Of a stretch of DNA of 64,000 nucleotides, positions 27,380 to 36,654 are shown one piece after another. Made by a program: the position numbers and the translations under genes. Below the pieces are notes generated by a model. The model worked only from the letters and a program-made list of their open reading frames with translations. It had not been told where the DNA came from and ran no database searches. Position 1 is the first letter of the stretch; each line of letters begins with the position of its first letter. Source of the DNA: JAIOQJ01 sp963718635 (GTDB lineage Bacteria; Planctomycetota; Planctomycetia; Gemmatales; Gemmataceae); assembly GCA_963718635.1 (NCBI GenBank), contig OY970367.1, forward strand, positions 6,014,001 to 6,078,000. The letters run 5' to 3'.

Positions 27380-27976
27380 ATGAAAATCGCATCGCTGCAC
27401 GACCTTTACGTTGATGAATTGAAAGATCTTTACAACGCCGAGAACCAACTTCTCAAGGCCCTGCCGAAGATGGCCAAAGCTGCCACCGCGCCGGAATTGA
27501 AGGAAGCGTTTACCTCTCACTTGGAAGAGACGCGGGGTCAAGTCGAACGGCTCGACCAGATCTTTGAAGAGCTCGGGGTGAGCCCAAAAGGCAAGAAGTG
27601 TAAAGCGATGGAAGGCCTGCTCGAAGAAGGCAAAGAGGTGATGGCCGAAGACATGGAACCGACGGTAATGGATGCCGCCCTGATCGCATCCGCCCAGCGT
27701 GTCGAACATTATGAAATGGCCGGCTACGGTTGTGTGCGAACCTTTGCCCGGCTTCTCGGATACGAAGAAGCACAAAACCTGCTTCAGGAAACCCTCGATG
27801 AAGAAGGGGCGGCCGACAAAAAGCTGACTGACTTGGCCGATAGCGTCATCAACGTTGAAGCCCAAGCCGCTGGCGAAGAGGGTGAGGAAGAAGGTGAAGA
27901 GGCGGCCGAAAGCTCGACCGGATCTAATGGAACCGCTAAGCGCGGTTCGAAATCGCGCGCCAAAGCCACGGCTTGA
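27380..27976 (+). CDS. DUF892/YciF-type ferritin-like protein with acidic and basic tail, 198 aa
   Basis: This is a four-helix ferritin-like protein of the DUF892 family, seen in stress-response gene sets. The core runs from SLHDLYVDELKDLYNAENQL near residue 5 through EAFTSHLEETRGQVERL near residue 43 to VEHYEMAGYGCVRTFARLL near residue 105, with the Glu/His pattern expected for a metal site. After residue 155 the protein has an unusual tail: a Glu/Gly-rich acidic stretch, then a Ser/Lys/Ala-rich basic end. The start ATG at 27380 has GGAG upstream; an earlier in-frame GTG at 27245 is unlikely. A clear terminator follows. Confidence 0.86.
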   Translation: MKIASLHDLYVDELKDLYNAENQLLKALPKMAKAATAPELKEAFTSHLEETRGQVERLDQIFEELGVSPKGKKCKAMEGLLEEGKEVMAEDMEPTVMDAALIASAQRVEHYEMAGYGCVRTFARLLGYEEAQNLLQETLDEEGAADKKLTDLADSVINVEAQAAGEEGEEEGEEAAESSTGSNGTAKRGSKSRAKATA

Positions 27977-28002
27977 AGTTAAACTACCAAACAGCTCGAT
28001 CT

Positions 28003-28031
28003 GACGGCTCGACTCCGAGCCGTCTTTCATT
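28003..28031 (+). terminator. Rho-independent terminator after the DUF892 gene
   Basis: GACGGCTCG at 28003 pairs with CGAGCCGTC at 28016-28024 around a 4-base loop, followed by TTTCATTT. It ends the DUF892 transcript. Confidence 0.75.
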
Positions 28032-28064
28032 TAGGTGAACGGCAAGAGGAAAAATACCTCAATA

Positions 28065-28158
28065 GGAGCCCGAAGCGCAAGCAAGGGGAAGCGCCTACAC
28101 TTGCTTGCGCTTCGGGCTCCCATTGCGCGGGCCTACCCTTGCTTGCGCTTCGGGTCCC
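28065..28158. repeat. Inverted/direct repeat containing CCGAAGCGCAAGCAAG
   Basis: A 22-base arm at 28065-28086 is inverted at 28100-28120 and again at 28137-28158, with CATTGCGCGG following both inverted copies. It sits between the terminator and the next gene and codes for nothing. It resembles an intergenic repetitive element with one extra duplicated arm. Confidence 0.75.
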
Positions 28159-28291
28159 ATTGCGCGGGGTAGATTGTTCTTGCCGCTCGCCTTAGCACTC
28201 GACTCGATTTCCGGTTAGCTCCTTCCCCAAGCTTGTTTAAGGCACAGAAGCTGCATGAAGGCGAGCCATTCTAACATTACTGGGGCTTTCC

Positions 28292-29824
28292 ATGGCTGAG
28301 ACCAACGGCACCACTTCCGTCTGGATGGAGACGCACAAAGACGGCCAATATTCTCCCTTAGCGCGAAACATCGAAACCGACGTATGCGTTATCGGCGCTG
28401 GCATTTCAGGTCTTTCAACAGCGTATTGCCTTCTGCGAGAAGGACGCTCAGTTACCATTCTGGATGCGTTCCACGTCGGCGGCGGTCAGACAGAGCGTAC
28501 AACGGCCCACTTGGCAAGCGCCATTGATGATCGATTTACCGAAATCGAGCGGATGCACGGTGAAGAAGGGTCGCGCCTAGCCGCTGATAGCCATGCCACG
28601 GCGATTGACATGATCGAGACGATCGTCGGCCGCGAAAAAATTGCCTGCGACTTCAAAAGGCTCGATGGCTTTCTATTCCTTGGTGAAGGCGACTCGCGCG
28701 ACATCTTAAAGAAAGAGAGCGAGGCGGCCAAGAGAGCGGGCCTGCTCGATGTGCAGTATCATCCGAAATCGCCTGAAGTAGGTTTCGACATGGGACCCTG
28801 TCTCCGTTTCCCCCAACAGGGACAGTTCCATCCGATGCGTTACCTAGATGGGCTGGCCAAGGCATGCGAGCGGATGGGTGGGCAAATTCATTCGCATACT
28901 CGAGTTGACAAGGTTGAAGGCGGCAAAGCCGCCAAGATTACGACTGCCAGCGGAGCCCTGGTTACAGCTAAGTCCGTCGTGGTTGCCACGAACTCACCGT
29001 TCATCGACCAAGTTGTCATCCATACGAAGCAGGCGCCTTACAGAACCTATGCGGTTGCGTTGCTCGTTCCGCGGGATGCCCTCGCAACGGGTCTTTATTG
29101 GGATACGCTCGACCCTTATCACTATGTGCGACTTCATCAAGACGACACCGGGGGCAAAGACTCCGACCTCCTCATCGTCGGCGGCGAAGATCACAAGACC
29201 GGGCAAGACGAACATCCCGAAAAGCGTTTCGAGGCCCTTGAGAAGTGGGCTCGGCGGCGGTTTCCATTTTCGGGCAAGATCGCCTATCGTTGGTCCGGCC
29301 AAGTCGAGGAACCGGTGGACGGGCTCGCCTACATCGGTCGTAATCCGGGCGACTACGACAATGTCTATATTGCAACCGGTGATTCGGGCATGGGAATGAC
29401 GCACGGCACTATCGCGGGCCTCCTCCTGACCGATCTCATTCAGGGAAAAGAAAACCGTTGGCAAAAACTTTACGATCCCTCTCGCAAATCGTTGCGCAGC
29501 CTGGGTGAGTTCATCAAGGAAAACACGAACGTTGCCATTCAATATGGCGACTGGCTCACGGGCAGCGATGTCAAATCGCCCGACGAAATCAACAAGGGGG
29601 CAGGCGCTGTGATCCGTCATGGACTGAGCAAGGTCGCGGTTTATCGAGATGATAGCGGCAAACTCCATCAGTGTTCCGCGGTCTGTCCGCACTTGGGCGG
29701 AATCGTGGCATGGAATTCAGTGGAAAGGTCGTGGGACTGCCCCTGCCACGGCTCTCGTTTTGACGCCTTCGGAAAAATGATCGAGGGACCCGCCCATTCC
29801 GATCTGAAGGCAGTGGAAGAATAA
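28292..29824 (+). CDS. FAD-dependent oxidoreductase (DAO type) with C-terminal Rieske domain, 510 aa
   Basis: The N-terminal domain binds FAD through VCVIGAGISGLSTAY (from residue 31) in a D-amino-acid-oxidase-like fold; VYIATGDSGMGMTHGTIAG near residue 360 closes the FAD site. The last 60 residues are a Rieske [2Fe-2S] domain with C465-x-H467 (CPHLGG) and C483-x-x-H486 (CPCHGS). This fused arrangement is known from a family of bacterial oxidoreductases whose substrate is mostly undefined. The start ATG at 28292 opens MAETNGTTSVW. It stands alone between a terminator and an opposing methyltransferase gene. Confidence 0.88.
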   Translation: MAETNGTTSVWMETHKDGQYSPLARNIETDVCVIGAGISGLSTAYCLLREGRSVTILDAFHVGGGQTERTTAHLASAIDDRFTEIERMHGEEGSRLAADSHATAIDMIETIVGREKIACDFKRLDGFLFLGEGDSRDILKKESEAAKRAGLLDVQYHPKSPEVGFDMGPCLRFPQQGQFHPMRYLDGLAKACERMGGQIHSHTRVDKVEGGKAAKITTASGALVTAKSVVVATNSPFIDQVVIHTKQAPYRTYAVALLVPRDALATGLYWDTLDPYHYVRLHQDDTGGKDSDLLIVGGEDHKTGQDEHPEKRFEALEKWARRRFPFSGKIAYRWSGQVEEPVDGLAYIGRNPGDYDNVYIATGDSGMGMTHGTIAGLLLTDLIQGKENRWQKLYDPSRKSLRSLGEFIKENTNVAIQYGDWLTGSDVKSPDEINKGAGAVIRHGLSKVAVYRDDSGKLHQCSAVCPHLGGIVAWNSVERSWDCPCHGSRFDAFGKMIEGPAHSDLKAVEE

Positions 29825-29857
29825 ACTTGATCACGCTGGCGATACTTGACAACGTGT

Positions 29858-30586
29858 TCAGGTGCCGGATAGACCTCCTGCAATTCGGTAGAGTGTTCCC
29901 TTGGTGCGGAAACCGCCCGGTTCGCCAGCGCGAATGAACTGCGTGGTATAGGTCATCTTTTCTTCGACCAGCTTTTGACATAACGTCGGGGCCGGAGTTC
30001 GATCGGGATCGGTCAGCAAGCAGAGGCCATCGGGCAGCAACATCTTTTTGATTAAGGCAATCAATGGATCAATGTTTCGCAGTTCATAGGTCAAGTCAGC
30101 GGCAATGATCATCGGCACGCGTAGGTCGTCCGGCGGACAACGCCAATCGAGAGGCATCGTTTCAAAGTTGTGAAAACCATTCAACTTCGCATTACGCTCG
30201 GCGAACTTGAGACCAGTCAGATCATAGTCGGTAAAGATAACGTGCATGCCGCGGTGAAGTCCCGCAAGCCCGGCGACGCCTAGGCCGCAGCCAAGTTCAA
30301 GAGCCTTCAGCGGTTGGCCGTCTATGCCGATAAAGGTTTCGGCCGGCTCGCGCAAAATCGCTTTGGCCATCATCCGCGCTGCTGGCCAAATATCAGCCCA
30401 GTAAGGCATATAGTCGTCGCGCAAATTGGCGGCCAGCACGTCGGGGTCGTCGAGCAACTTGTCCGAATCGGTCGGTCGTTCGATAAGAAATGAATGTCCG
30501 CCAACAATCACCGTTTCACGGCCTACGCTTGGGATGGCGCTCGCAGGCGTCTCCATAAAGACTGACTGGTTGAGGGTTTTGGACAT
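29858..30586 (-). CDS. SAM-dependent methyltransferase (lysine/nicotinamide-type), 242 aa
   Basis: A class I methyltransferase. Motif I is ALELGCGLGVAGLAGLHRG near residue 93, followed by VIFTDYDLTGLKFAERNAKLNG, the SAM-binding acidic loop. MIIAADLTYELRNIDPLI near residue 156 corresponds to the post-motif region of the METTL20/ETFB-lysine and EEF2KMT-like group. The target could be a protein lysine but is not proved. I use the ATG at 30586 (MSKTLNQSVFM) because the 14 residues encoded upstream look non-native. Confidence 0.8.
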   Translation of the reverse strand: MSKTLNQSVFMETPASAIPSVGRETVIVGGHSFLIERPTDSDKLLDDPDVLAANLRDDYMPYWADIWPAARMMAKAILREPAETFIGIDGQPLKALELGCGLGVAGLAGLHRGMHVIFTDYDLTGLKFAERNAKLNGFHNFETMPLDWRCPPDDLRVPMIIAADLTYELRNIDPLIALIKKMLLPDGLCLLTDPDRTPAPTLCQKLVEEKMTYTTQFIRAGEPGGFRTKGTLYRIAGGLSGT

Positions 30587-30689
30587 GCAATTCCTAACGC
30601 CAAGTCGCAATTGACAGACCATCCGCAAGTGTTAGCGAGGCAGACTTCGAAGCGTTAGGATACGGGATTAAATAACCCCCACTTGAATT

Positions 30690-30981
30690 CGCCGCCACCC
30701 CGCTTGCCGGGGTGGAGCGGCGGTTCGTAACCAGAACAGGAATTTATGGCAGGCTCGCCGCCACCCCGCTTGCCGGGGTGGAGCGCCGGTTCGTAATTCA
30801 AACGTCGAGCTAGGAACTGGCGCCCCACCCCGGCAAGCGGGGTGGCGGCGTTATATCTGCGGCGCAGCGTTTCTAGCTACGAACTGGCGCCCCACCCCGG
30901 CAAGCGGGGTGGCGGCGTTATATCTGCGGCGCGTTTCTAGCTTCGAACTGGCGCACCACCCCGACAAGCGGGGTGGCGGCG
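30690..30981. repeat. Five-copy array of CCACCCCGGCAAGCGGGGTGG hairpins in two orientations
   Basis: Two copies read forward (starting near 30690 and 30755) and three read inverted (near 30821, 30889 and 30953). Each copy is itself a stem, CCACCCCG pairing with CGGGGTGG, extended by CGCCG or GGCGG. The spacers between the inverted copies are also alike (GTTATATCTGCGGCGC and TTTCTAGCT). The block lies in a gene-free stretch of about 700 bases between 30587 and 31293. The rest of that stretch (30982-31293) shows nothing I recognise. Confidence 0.82.
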
Positions 30982-31293
30982 AATCCAGCGGGTCCCAAAT
31001 GGGACAGTTAATGAAATTCTGATGCTTAGCGATGTTTTCGTTTTGCTTGCTCGCCGTATACCGCTAACGCTTCGGAAATTGCCTCGCCAACGCGTCGGGT
31101 GAGTATGAAGCGCCTGCGGAAATTTTGGCCGAGTACGCGTATTCTGAACCTATTCAGCCATTTCCAATTCTACGAATGTCAGACGATCTTATTGTTCAAT
31201 AAAAGTCGTACGAACAGGGCGCACAAGTTGAGCCGACTGGCGGCGTTCCCTATACGAAAAGGTAGATGATAGGTTCCATTGGGAGTTGGCACA

Positions 31294-32084
31294 ATGATTC
31301 TCGAAGCCAAAAACGCGCCGAACTTGGCCGATTTGATGGTGCGTTTCGTCAGCCGGCCTATTGATGCCGCAACACTCGACGCTCAGACTGCTGCATACGG
31401 CGAAGTCGAGCCGCACGAAGTGGCGGTCGGCTTCCGGGCAGACCCGCGGTTGGCTTGGAATGAGGGGCTGGCAGTTTACGCAACTTTGGGAATATCAGAG
31501 ACCTTGAAGGCGAGCGCCTCCGTCCGACTGGTCGGCAGTGGTCGTTCGCCAGGGGCCGATTGCCGCTCAGCCGTTTGCCTTGGCAGGATATCCGCAACGC
31601 GTCCGTGATTTGACCGCTCTAGTACAAGCAACTGATCTTTCGAAGTTACGCCCAACAGGTGAAAGTCATCCGCCTAGCGCTAGCTTGCGAGCTTGGGCCA
31701 CGAAACAAGTGGATAAGCAGGATTTGGCCGAGTCGTTATTGGCCGCCGCCGTGCTGCGGGCCGCTTGCGATTTTGAGCAAAGCGGAGCCACTTTGGAGTC
31801 GCTCCGGAACCAGATGCCCGCGCACCTCTCATCTGCCTTCGTCAACGAAGAGGCGGCGCATCTACTGGGCTCAGGGAGAAGCGGCCAAGGCCGTGGCGCT
31901 TTGGGAAAGCCTGCCGGAAACGGCGCCGGTGCTGTTCAATCGAGGCATGGCAGCTCTGTTCATGAAGGCGACCAGCAAAGCTCGGGATCTGCTGAAGAAA
32001 GCAGTCGCGCTAATTCCCGAAACCGATGGCTGGCACCACCTCGGCCGACTCTATCTGGCACTGGCGGAGATGCGGACGGTTTGA
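31294..32084 (+). CDS. Hypothetical tetratricopeptide-like protein, two frame breaks
   Basis: I read one gene across three frames. The N-terminal part, from MILEAKNAPNLADLMVRFVS, contains a beta-rich domain. The middle part (QRVRDLTALVQATDLSKL and onward) is helical. The end (AQGEAAKAVALWESLPETA, then ALFMKATSKARDLLKKAV) has tetratricopeptide-like helix pairs and stops at 32084. The frame changes by +1 at about 31514, next to GGCGAGCGCC, and by +1 or -2 at about 31870 (CTGGGCTCAGG). The breaks probably reflect sequence error. Function is unknown; the helical repeats suggest protein binding. Confidence 0.6.
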
Positions 32085-32143
32085 AAAAGAATTTACCAAG
32101 CTGGCCGGGCAGCCTAAACCGGGAATGCGATTTCGCATTCCGC

Positions 32144-32330
32144 GGGTGCGCCAACGTATTCTGGCAAAACGGAAGCTCGCCCTTACCACCCTCCCCCCGC
32201 TTGCCGGCGGCTTTGCGGGGGGAGGGTGGGGTGGGGGGAAAGGCCGCGTGTGTCAAAGTGCTTGTTTAAGGGGCAAGGCGTCTCCGCCCCCACCCTGCCC
32301 TCCCCCTGCAAAGCCAGGGGGAGGGTAAAA
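32144..32330. repeat. Partial copy of the 46.9-kb MITE-like element plus GC-rich hairpins
   Basis: The start at 32144 (GGGTGCGCCAAC) and about 60 following bases match one end of the element at 46914-47051 when read in the corresponding orientation, including TTCTGGCAAA and CTCGCCCTT. The opposite terminal repeat is missing. The rest consists of stems built from ACCCTCCCCC and GGGGGAGGGT. It lies between the TPR-like gene and serS and contains no gene. Confidence 0.6.
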
Positions 32331-32479
32331 CTCGTCGGCGCTGGTTTCATTCCGTGCTAGAACCCATTCTCACCCCTTCTCTGCGGACCCGCCCGGCCAA
32401 GACAGTTCATTTCATTACAATTACCCAGCGGCATTCCCCATCATCTTCCAGCTACCGTCACAAGAGAAACCGGATCCCC

Positions 32480-33790
32480 ATGCTCGACGCCGCTTTCGTT
32501 CGCGATAATTTGGAGGCCGTAAAGGCCAACTGCAAAAATCGACTCGTCACGGTGGACGTTGATCGCATCGTCGCGCTGGACGACCGACGCCGTACGTGCA
32601 TCTCGGAATCGCAACTGGTGCAGCAGCGGGCCAACGAAATTTCCAAGCTGATCCCGAAAGAAAAGGACCCCGCGAAGAAGCAGGAACTGATCGCCGAAGG
32701 GAAGAAGCTGCGTGAGCAAATCGCGGGCAAAGAACGCGACGTCAAGCAGGCGGAGATCGATTTAAACGCTGCATTGATGACGCTGCCAAACATGACGCAT
32801 CCGGAAGCACCAGTCGGCGGCACGCCCGCCGATAACCGGGTCGTTAAGAAATGGGGCGAGCCTACCCGGTTTGACTTTGTCCCGAAGGATCACGTAGCGC
32901 TGGCGGAGAAACTCGACCTCGTGGATTTCGAAGCGGGCGCTTCCGTCACCGGGCAAAAGTTTTATTTCCTTAAAAACGAAGCGGTGATGCTGGAGCTGGC
33001 GCTCGTGCAATATGCGATGACGACGCTGTTGAAAGAAGGCTTCACGCCGATCATCACGCCAGACATGGCCCGCGTCGAGGTGCTCGAAGGCATCGGCTTC
33101 ATGCCGCGCGATCCAAATCCGGAAACCCGGCAAGTCTACACGATCGCCGACAGCGATCTCTGTTTGATTGCCACTGCCGAGATTACCCTTGGCGGCATGC
33201 ATCGCGATAAGATCTTCGACGAGGCTCAACTACCGAAGAAATACGTAGGCCTATCCCACTGCTTTCGCACCGAAGCCGGGGCGCCGGGACGTGACACGAA
33301 GGGGCTCTATCGCGTCCATCAGTTCACCAAGGTCGAGATGTTCGCCTTCTGCACGCCGGACCAGAGCGAAGCGATTCATCGAGACATTCTGCGTATTGAA
33401 GAGCAGATATTCCAAGGTTTAGGTTTGCCTTATCATGTCCTCGACACGTGCACCGGCGATCTCGGCGGGCCTGCCTATCGCAAATACGACTTGGAAGCTT
33501 GGATGCCCTGTCGGGGCGAAATCAAAGACGGCAAGCCGGCAGGAGAGTATGGCGAAGTGACCAGCACATCGAACTGCACCGATTTCCAGGCCCGCCGACT
33601 CAACATCCGCCGCAAGACGGCCGGGCAGAAGGGGACGCGCTTCGTCTATACGCTCAATGGCACTGCCGTAGCCGTTACCCGCGCGATCGTCGCGATTCTG
33701 GAAAACTACCAGCAAGCGGATGGTTCAGTTATCATTCCTGAAGTGTTAAGGCCTTGGGTCGGCAAAGATGTGATTTCGGCGGCGCGTTGA
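32480..33790 (+). CDS. serS: Seryl-tRNA synthetase
   Basis: SerS charges tRNA-Ser with serine. The N-terminal coiled-coil arm that grips the tRNA covers about residues 30-100. Class II motifs follow: motif 2 in LSHCFRTEAGAPGRDTKGLY near residue 255, preceded by LIATAEITLGGMHRD, and motif 3 in RFVYTLNGTAVAVTRAIVAI near residue 390. The length of 436 aa is normal. I chose the ATG at 32480 (MLDAAFVRDNLEAV), which matches the family N-terminus; the upstream in-frame extension looks non-coding. Confidence 0.93.
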   Translation: MLDAAFVRDNLEAVKANCKNRLVTVDVDRIVALDDRRRTCISESQLVQQRANEISKLIPKEKDPAKKQELIAEGKKLREQIAGKERDVKQAEIDLNAALMTLPNMTHPEAPVGGTPADNRVVKKWGEPTRFDFVPKDHVALAEKLDLVDFEAGASVTGQKFYFLKNEAVMLELALVQYAMTTLLKEGFTPIITPDMARVEVLEGIGFMPRDPNPETRQVYTIADSDLCLIATAEITLGGMHRDKIFDEAQLPKKYVGLSHCFRTEAGAPGRDTKGLYRVHQFTKVEMFAFCTPDQSEAIHRDILRIEEQIFQGLGLPYHVLDTCTGDLGGPAYRKYDLEAWMPCRGEIKDGKPAGEYGEVTSTSNCTDFQARRLNIRRKTAGQKGTRFVYTLNGTAVAVTRAIVAILENYQQADGSVIIPEVLRPWVGKDVISAAR

Positions 33791-33888
33791 CTCTTATTTT
33801 CTTCGTCTGTCCCGTTTTCTTCGTCGGCGCGACGACAACGGTGAATGACTTCCCGGCGTACGCGCCGGAACCAGAATCGTGCCGTAAC

Positions 33889-34310
33889 GTATATGCCGGC
33901 GAGCTTGACGCTCGAAAAAAGATTTCTTCGGAACGGCGCGCCTAAGCTAGTACATGGGATTTCGCGCGAGCACGTTCAATGAGACCTCGTTAGCTGCTGC
34001 GCAGAGTCCCCGCATCGCGGCTAACAATGCTTTCGGCAAACCAGCGTCGTCAGGGTTTCCACCGACCCTTCAGGAAATATTTCCCGAAGGGCTTTCCCGA
34101 GAAAATCGTGGGAAAACGCGACAGGAATACGAATGCATTGTTAGCCGCGACGCGAAGGCCTTGCGCAGCGGAGCGCTTTCAGAGGGCGAGCGCAAAGGTC
34201 AGGTCGGGACGCCTGTGCCCACTTCGAAAAAAACTATCGGTTAATATTCTGGAAATATTTCCAGAAGCTTAAACCCGAGAAAATCGTGAAAAAATCGATG
34301 GCTGCTACCG
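33889..34310 (-). repeat. Hairpin array B: two inverted units and terminal module
   Basis: This array has the same parts as the one at 23.5-24.1 kb but runs in the opposite direction. Reading on the minus strand: box near 34271-34294 then palindrome 34247-34266 (TTCTGGAAATATTTCCAGAA); box near 34092-34118 then palindrome 34066-34091; then the terminal module 33889-33980. Between the two palindromes lies a half copy of the dispersed hairpin repeat described at 13186 (34139-34180). The stretch between serS and mobA has no gene. Confidence 0.8.
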
Positions 34311-34347
34311 AAATCTTATTGTCGCCTTTGATCCTGTTAAGCATAAA

Positions 34348-34905
34348 GCTTGAGTGGTGAGTGTGCTATACAGGCCGGATGAGAGCTGAATGAGGCAGAC
34401 AGGATTAACAGGAGAGACAGGATAGAAGCCGACGGTCATCCTGTCATTCCTGTTAATCCTGTCGAAAATAAAGCCTGAGTGGTGAGTGCGCGATCCAGTT
34501 ATTCGGGTGCAATCGCTAGATGGGAGGCAGACAGGATTAACAAGAGAAACAGGATAGAAGGCCGACGGTCATCCTGTCATTCCTGTGAATCCTGTCGAAA
34601 ATAAAGCCTGAGTGGTGAGTGTGTCACTCCGGCCGGACGAAAGCTGAGGGAGACAGACAGGATTAACAGGAGAGACAGGATAGAAGCCGACGGTCATTCC
34701 TGTTAATTCTGTCAAAAATAAAGCCTGAGTGGTGAGTGCGCGATCCAGTTATTCGGGTGCAATCGCTAGATGGGAGGCAGACAGGATTAACAAGAGAATC
34801 AGGATAGAAAGCCGACGGTCATCCTGTCATTCCTGTTAATCCTGTCGAAAATAAAGCCTGAGTGGTGAGTGCGCGATCCAGGCCTTCAGGTGCAGTCGCT
34901 GCTGT
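34348..34905. repeat. Tandem repeat of about 125 bp in alternating A-B-A-B order
   Basis: The block GCCTGAGTGGTGAGTG (GCTTGAG in the first copy) starts at 34348, 34473, 34605, 34723 and 34856, giving periods of about 125, 132, 118 and 133 bases. Units 1 and 3 share one inner sequence (GGCCGGA type) and units 2 and 4 another (ATTCGGGTGCAATCGC), so the higher-order period is about 250. Each unit contains the inverted pair GACAGGATTAACA and TGTTAATCCTGTC. No gene is present. Confidence 0.85.
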
Positions 34906-34960
34906 TTCGTATAGCCAGTTTGTGCCGGCGCCAACCGGAACATTTAGCGCAGATCGGGCA

Positions 34961-35578
34961 CTAAAGTGTTTTCGCAGCCTCATATTCCGCCAGCGTGTTG
35001 ATGTTGCGTAAACTTTGGCAGCCGGGGTCACGGTCAATCAGCTCAGCTTCCGAAATAAATCGTGTTTGACATTGGTCGAAGAGGGATTGCACGCGCCGTT
35101 GTTCCAGTGCGAGTAGGTTGTTCACGGCGGGTAGTACATCGATTCGATAGACGGCCGAGAGGGGATGCAAAAAGCCACCGACGTTTGGAACCGCGATTTG
35201 GTTATCGTGCAACGACTGGATCAGAAAACCGATGAATTGCGTTTTTAGAAACGGCACATCACAGGAGGAGAGATAGACTGCATCGACTTCGTTGGCCAGG
35301 AAGCTCAGACCGTCCGATAAGCCTTGAAGGGGACCGCGACCGCAGCAGCTGTCGCGAACGATGCGCACTCCGTCCGGCAACGGAGGGAGTTCCTGGCCCG
35401 CCGCGGCGACAACGACCACCGGCTCAACGACTTCTCCGACGACGCGAACCGTTCGATGCAAAAGCGTCTCGCCATCGAACGGCAACCAAGCTTTGGACCT
35501 GCCCATTCGCCGGCTCTCGCCGCCGCAGAGAATGATGCCGCCGACTTTCATAAGATGCTGAGGCCGTTGCTTATGCAT
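34961..35578 (-). CDS. mobA: Molybdenum cofactor guanylyltransferase MobA
   Basis: MobA attaches GMP to molybdopterin to make the guanine dinucleotide cofactor. The nucleotide-binding signature is GIILCGGESRRMGRSKAWLP near residue 14. CGRGPLQGLSDGL near residue 79 and YLSSCDVPFL near residue 101 are the Mg/GTP site. The length of 205 aa fits. The start could also be the ATG at 35551 (MKVGGIILCGG); neither start has a convincing ribosome site. No other molybdenum-cofactor gene is next to it. Confidence 0.85.
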   Translation of the reverse strand: MHKQRPQHLMKVGGIILCGGESRRMGRSKAWLPFDGETLLHRTVRVVGEVVEPVVVVAAAGQELPPLPDGVRIVRDSCCGRGPLQGLSDGLSFLANEVDAVYLSSCDVPFLKTQFIGFLIQSLHDNQIAVPNVGGFLHPLSAVYRIDVLPAVNNLLALEQRRVQSLFDQCQTRFISEAELIDRDPGCQSLRNINTLAEYEAAKTL

Positions 35579-35678
35579 CCGGCTTTTATGAGCGAATAGG
35601 ATTTCGAAACAAAGACACCTCCGGCCGCGAGTTGTGCGTCATGGTGTATATCAAAACGGCCGGAGATGATTCGAAGTG

Positions 35679-36521
35679 TCAGGGGTTACGTTCCTTCAAG
35701 TAACGTTGCACGGCAGTCCAAAGCTGCGTTTGTTCGGCATCGCCCTTATCCTTCGAGCCGATGCGGCCAGCCCGCAGAATTGCTTCATCGTGGCTCAGCA
35801 TTTCCGAAGTGCGGAAATAGAGATACCACATTACCCCGGCCCGTTTGCCGTCCAGATCGTAAACGTAAATGGCTCGCCCGTCGGCATCGTTCACGAGACG
35901 ATTGAATTCGGTCACGAGATCGGGATTGATCGTCTCGGGCATTACGGTCAAAGAGCGATACTTCAGCCCGCGCTTTTCAACTTGTTTGCGATCGGAAGAG
36001 TCATCCTCGGCGCCGCTGCGCAGGAACAGGACGGTCTTATGTCCTTTGCCCTGCAGCCAATCGAGGCCATCGAGGTCCGGCCGACGGCCGTTGCTGACGC
36101 CTTCCTTTACCTGGGTGAAGCTGGCGATGCCGATCGACATCATGGAACCTTCATCGATTGCTGCAGGCGGCGCAGGCGCTTTAGGCGGCGCCTTCTTTTC
36201 CTCGACGGGCGGGTAAGGAGCATTGAAGTCGGGCTCAAGCAGCACGACTTGATTGACGATCGGCGCCGGCACGGGCGTGAAGCTCGAAGAAACCGGGGGT
36301 GTTGATTGTGGCAACAGGACCTCAGGCTTCATCCCCGTACGCGGCGGGGCATCGAAAGGAGGGATACCCTGTGGCGGCAAGTTTGGATTGCAGCCGGTAG
36401 GACCGGGAGGCCCGCCCGTCGGCGGCGGAGGACAGCTGGCCCGTTTGCAGCAATGTTTGCAGCCGCCCAACAAAAGAGCACTGCACAAGGCGATTGCTAA
36501 TGACCAATGGCGCGGTGTCAT
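35679..36521 (-). CDS. Lipoprotein with phosphatase-like domain lacking the catalytic cysteine, 280 aa
   Basis: The N-terminus is a lipoprotein signal with lipobox LLLGGC (Cys21), followed by a Pro-rich linker to about residue 125. The C-terminal part follows the plan of dual-specificity-like phosphatases: FTQVKEGVSNGRRPDLDGLDW near residue 135, HKTVLFLRSGAEDD near residue 161, and then IYVYDLDGKRAGVMWYLYFR near residue 218, where these enzymes have HCxxGxxRTG. The Cys is replaced by Asp222 and the loop is one residue short, so catalysis is unlikely. The start is the ATG at 36521. Confidence 0.72.
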   Translation of the reverse strand: MTPRHWSLAIALCSALLLGGCKHCCKRASCPPPPTGGPPGPTGCNPNLPPQGIPPFDAPPRTGMKPEVLLPQSTPPVSSSFTPVPAPIVNQVVLLEPDFNAPYPPVEEKKAPPKAPAPPAAIDEGSMMSIGIASFTQVKEGVSNGRRPDLDGLDWLQGKGHKTVLFLRSGAEDDSSDRKQVEKRGLKYRSLTVMPETINPDLVTEFNRLVNDADGRAIYVYDLDGKRAGVMWYLYFRTSEMLSHDEAILRAGRIGSKDKGDAEQTQLWTAVQRYLKERNP

Positions 36522-36654
36522 GGCGCACCTCATACGAATGAGACAATTGAACATGCTCGATTCTAAAGGCAGCAGCGATATTTCTTTAGGCCGGAAGGGG
36601 AGAATTTACAAAGTTCGGCCGTCAAAATCAGAAAGAGTAGCGATTAGTCAAGCT

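Noticed and set aside
31538..32269. Independent 243-residue gene
   Set aside because: Its N-terminal part continues the frame before it and its C-terminal half shadows the TPR-like end and a GC-rich repeat.
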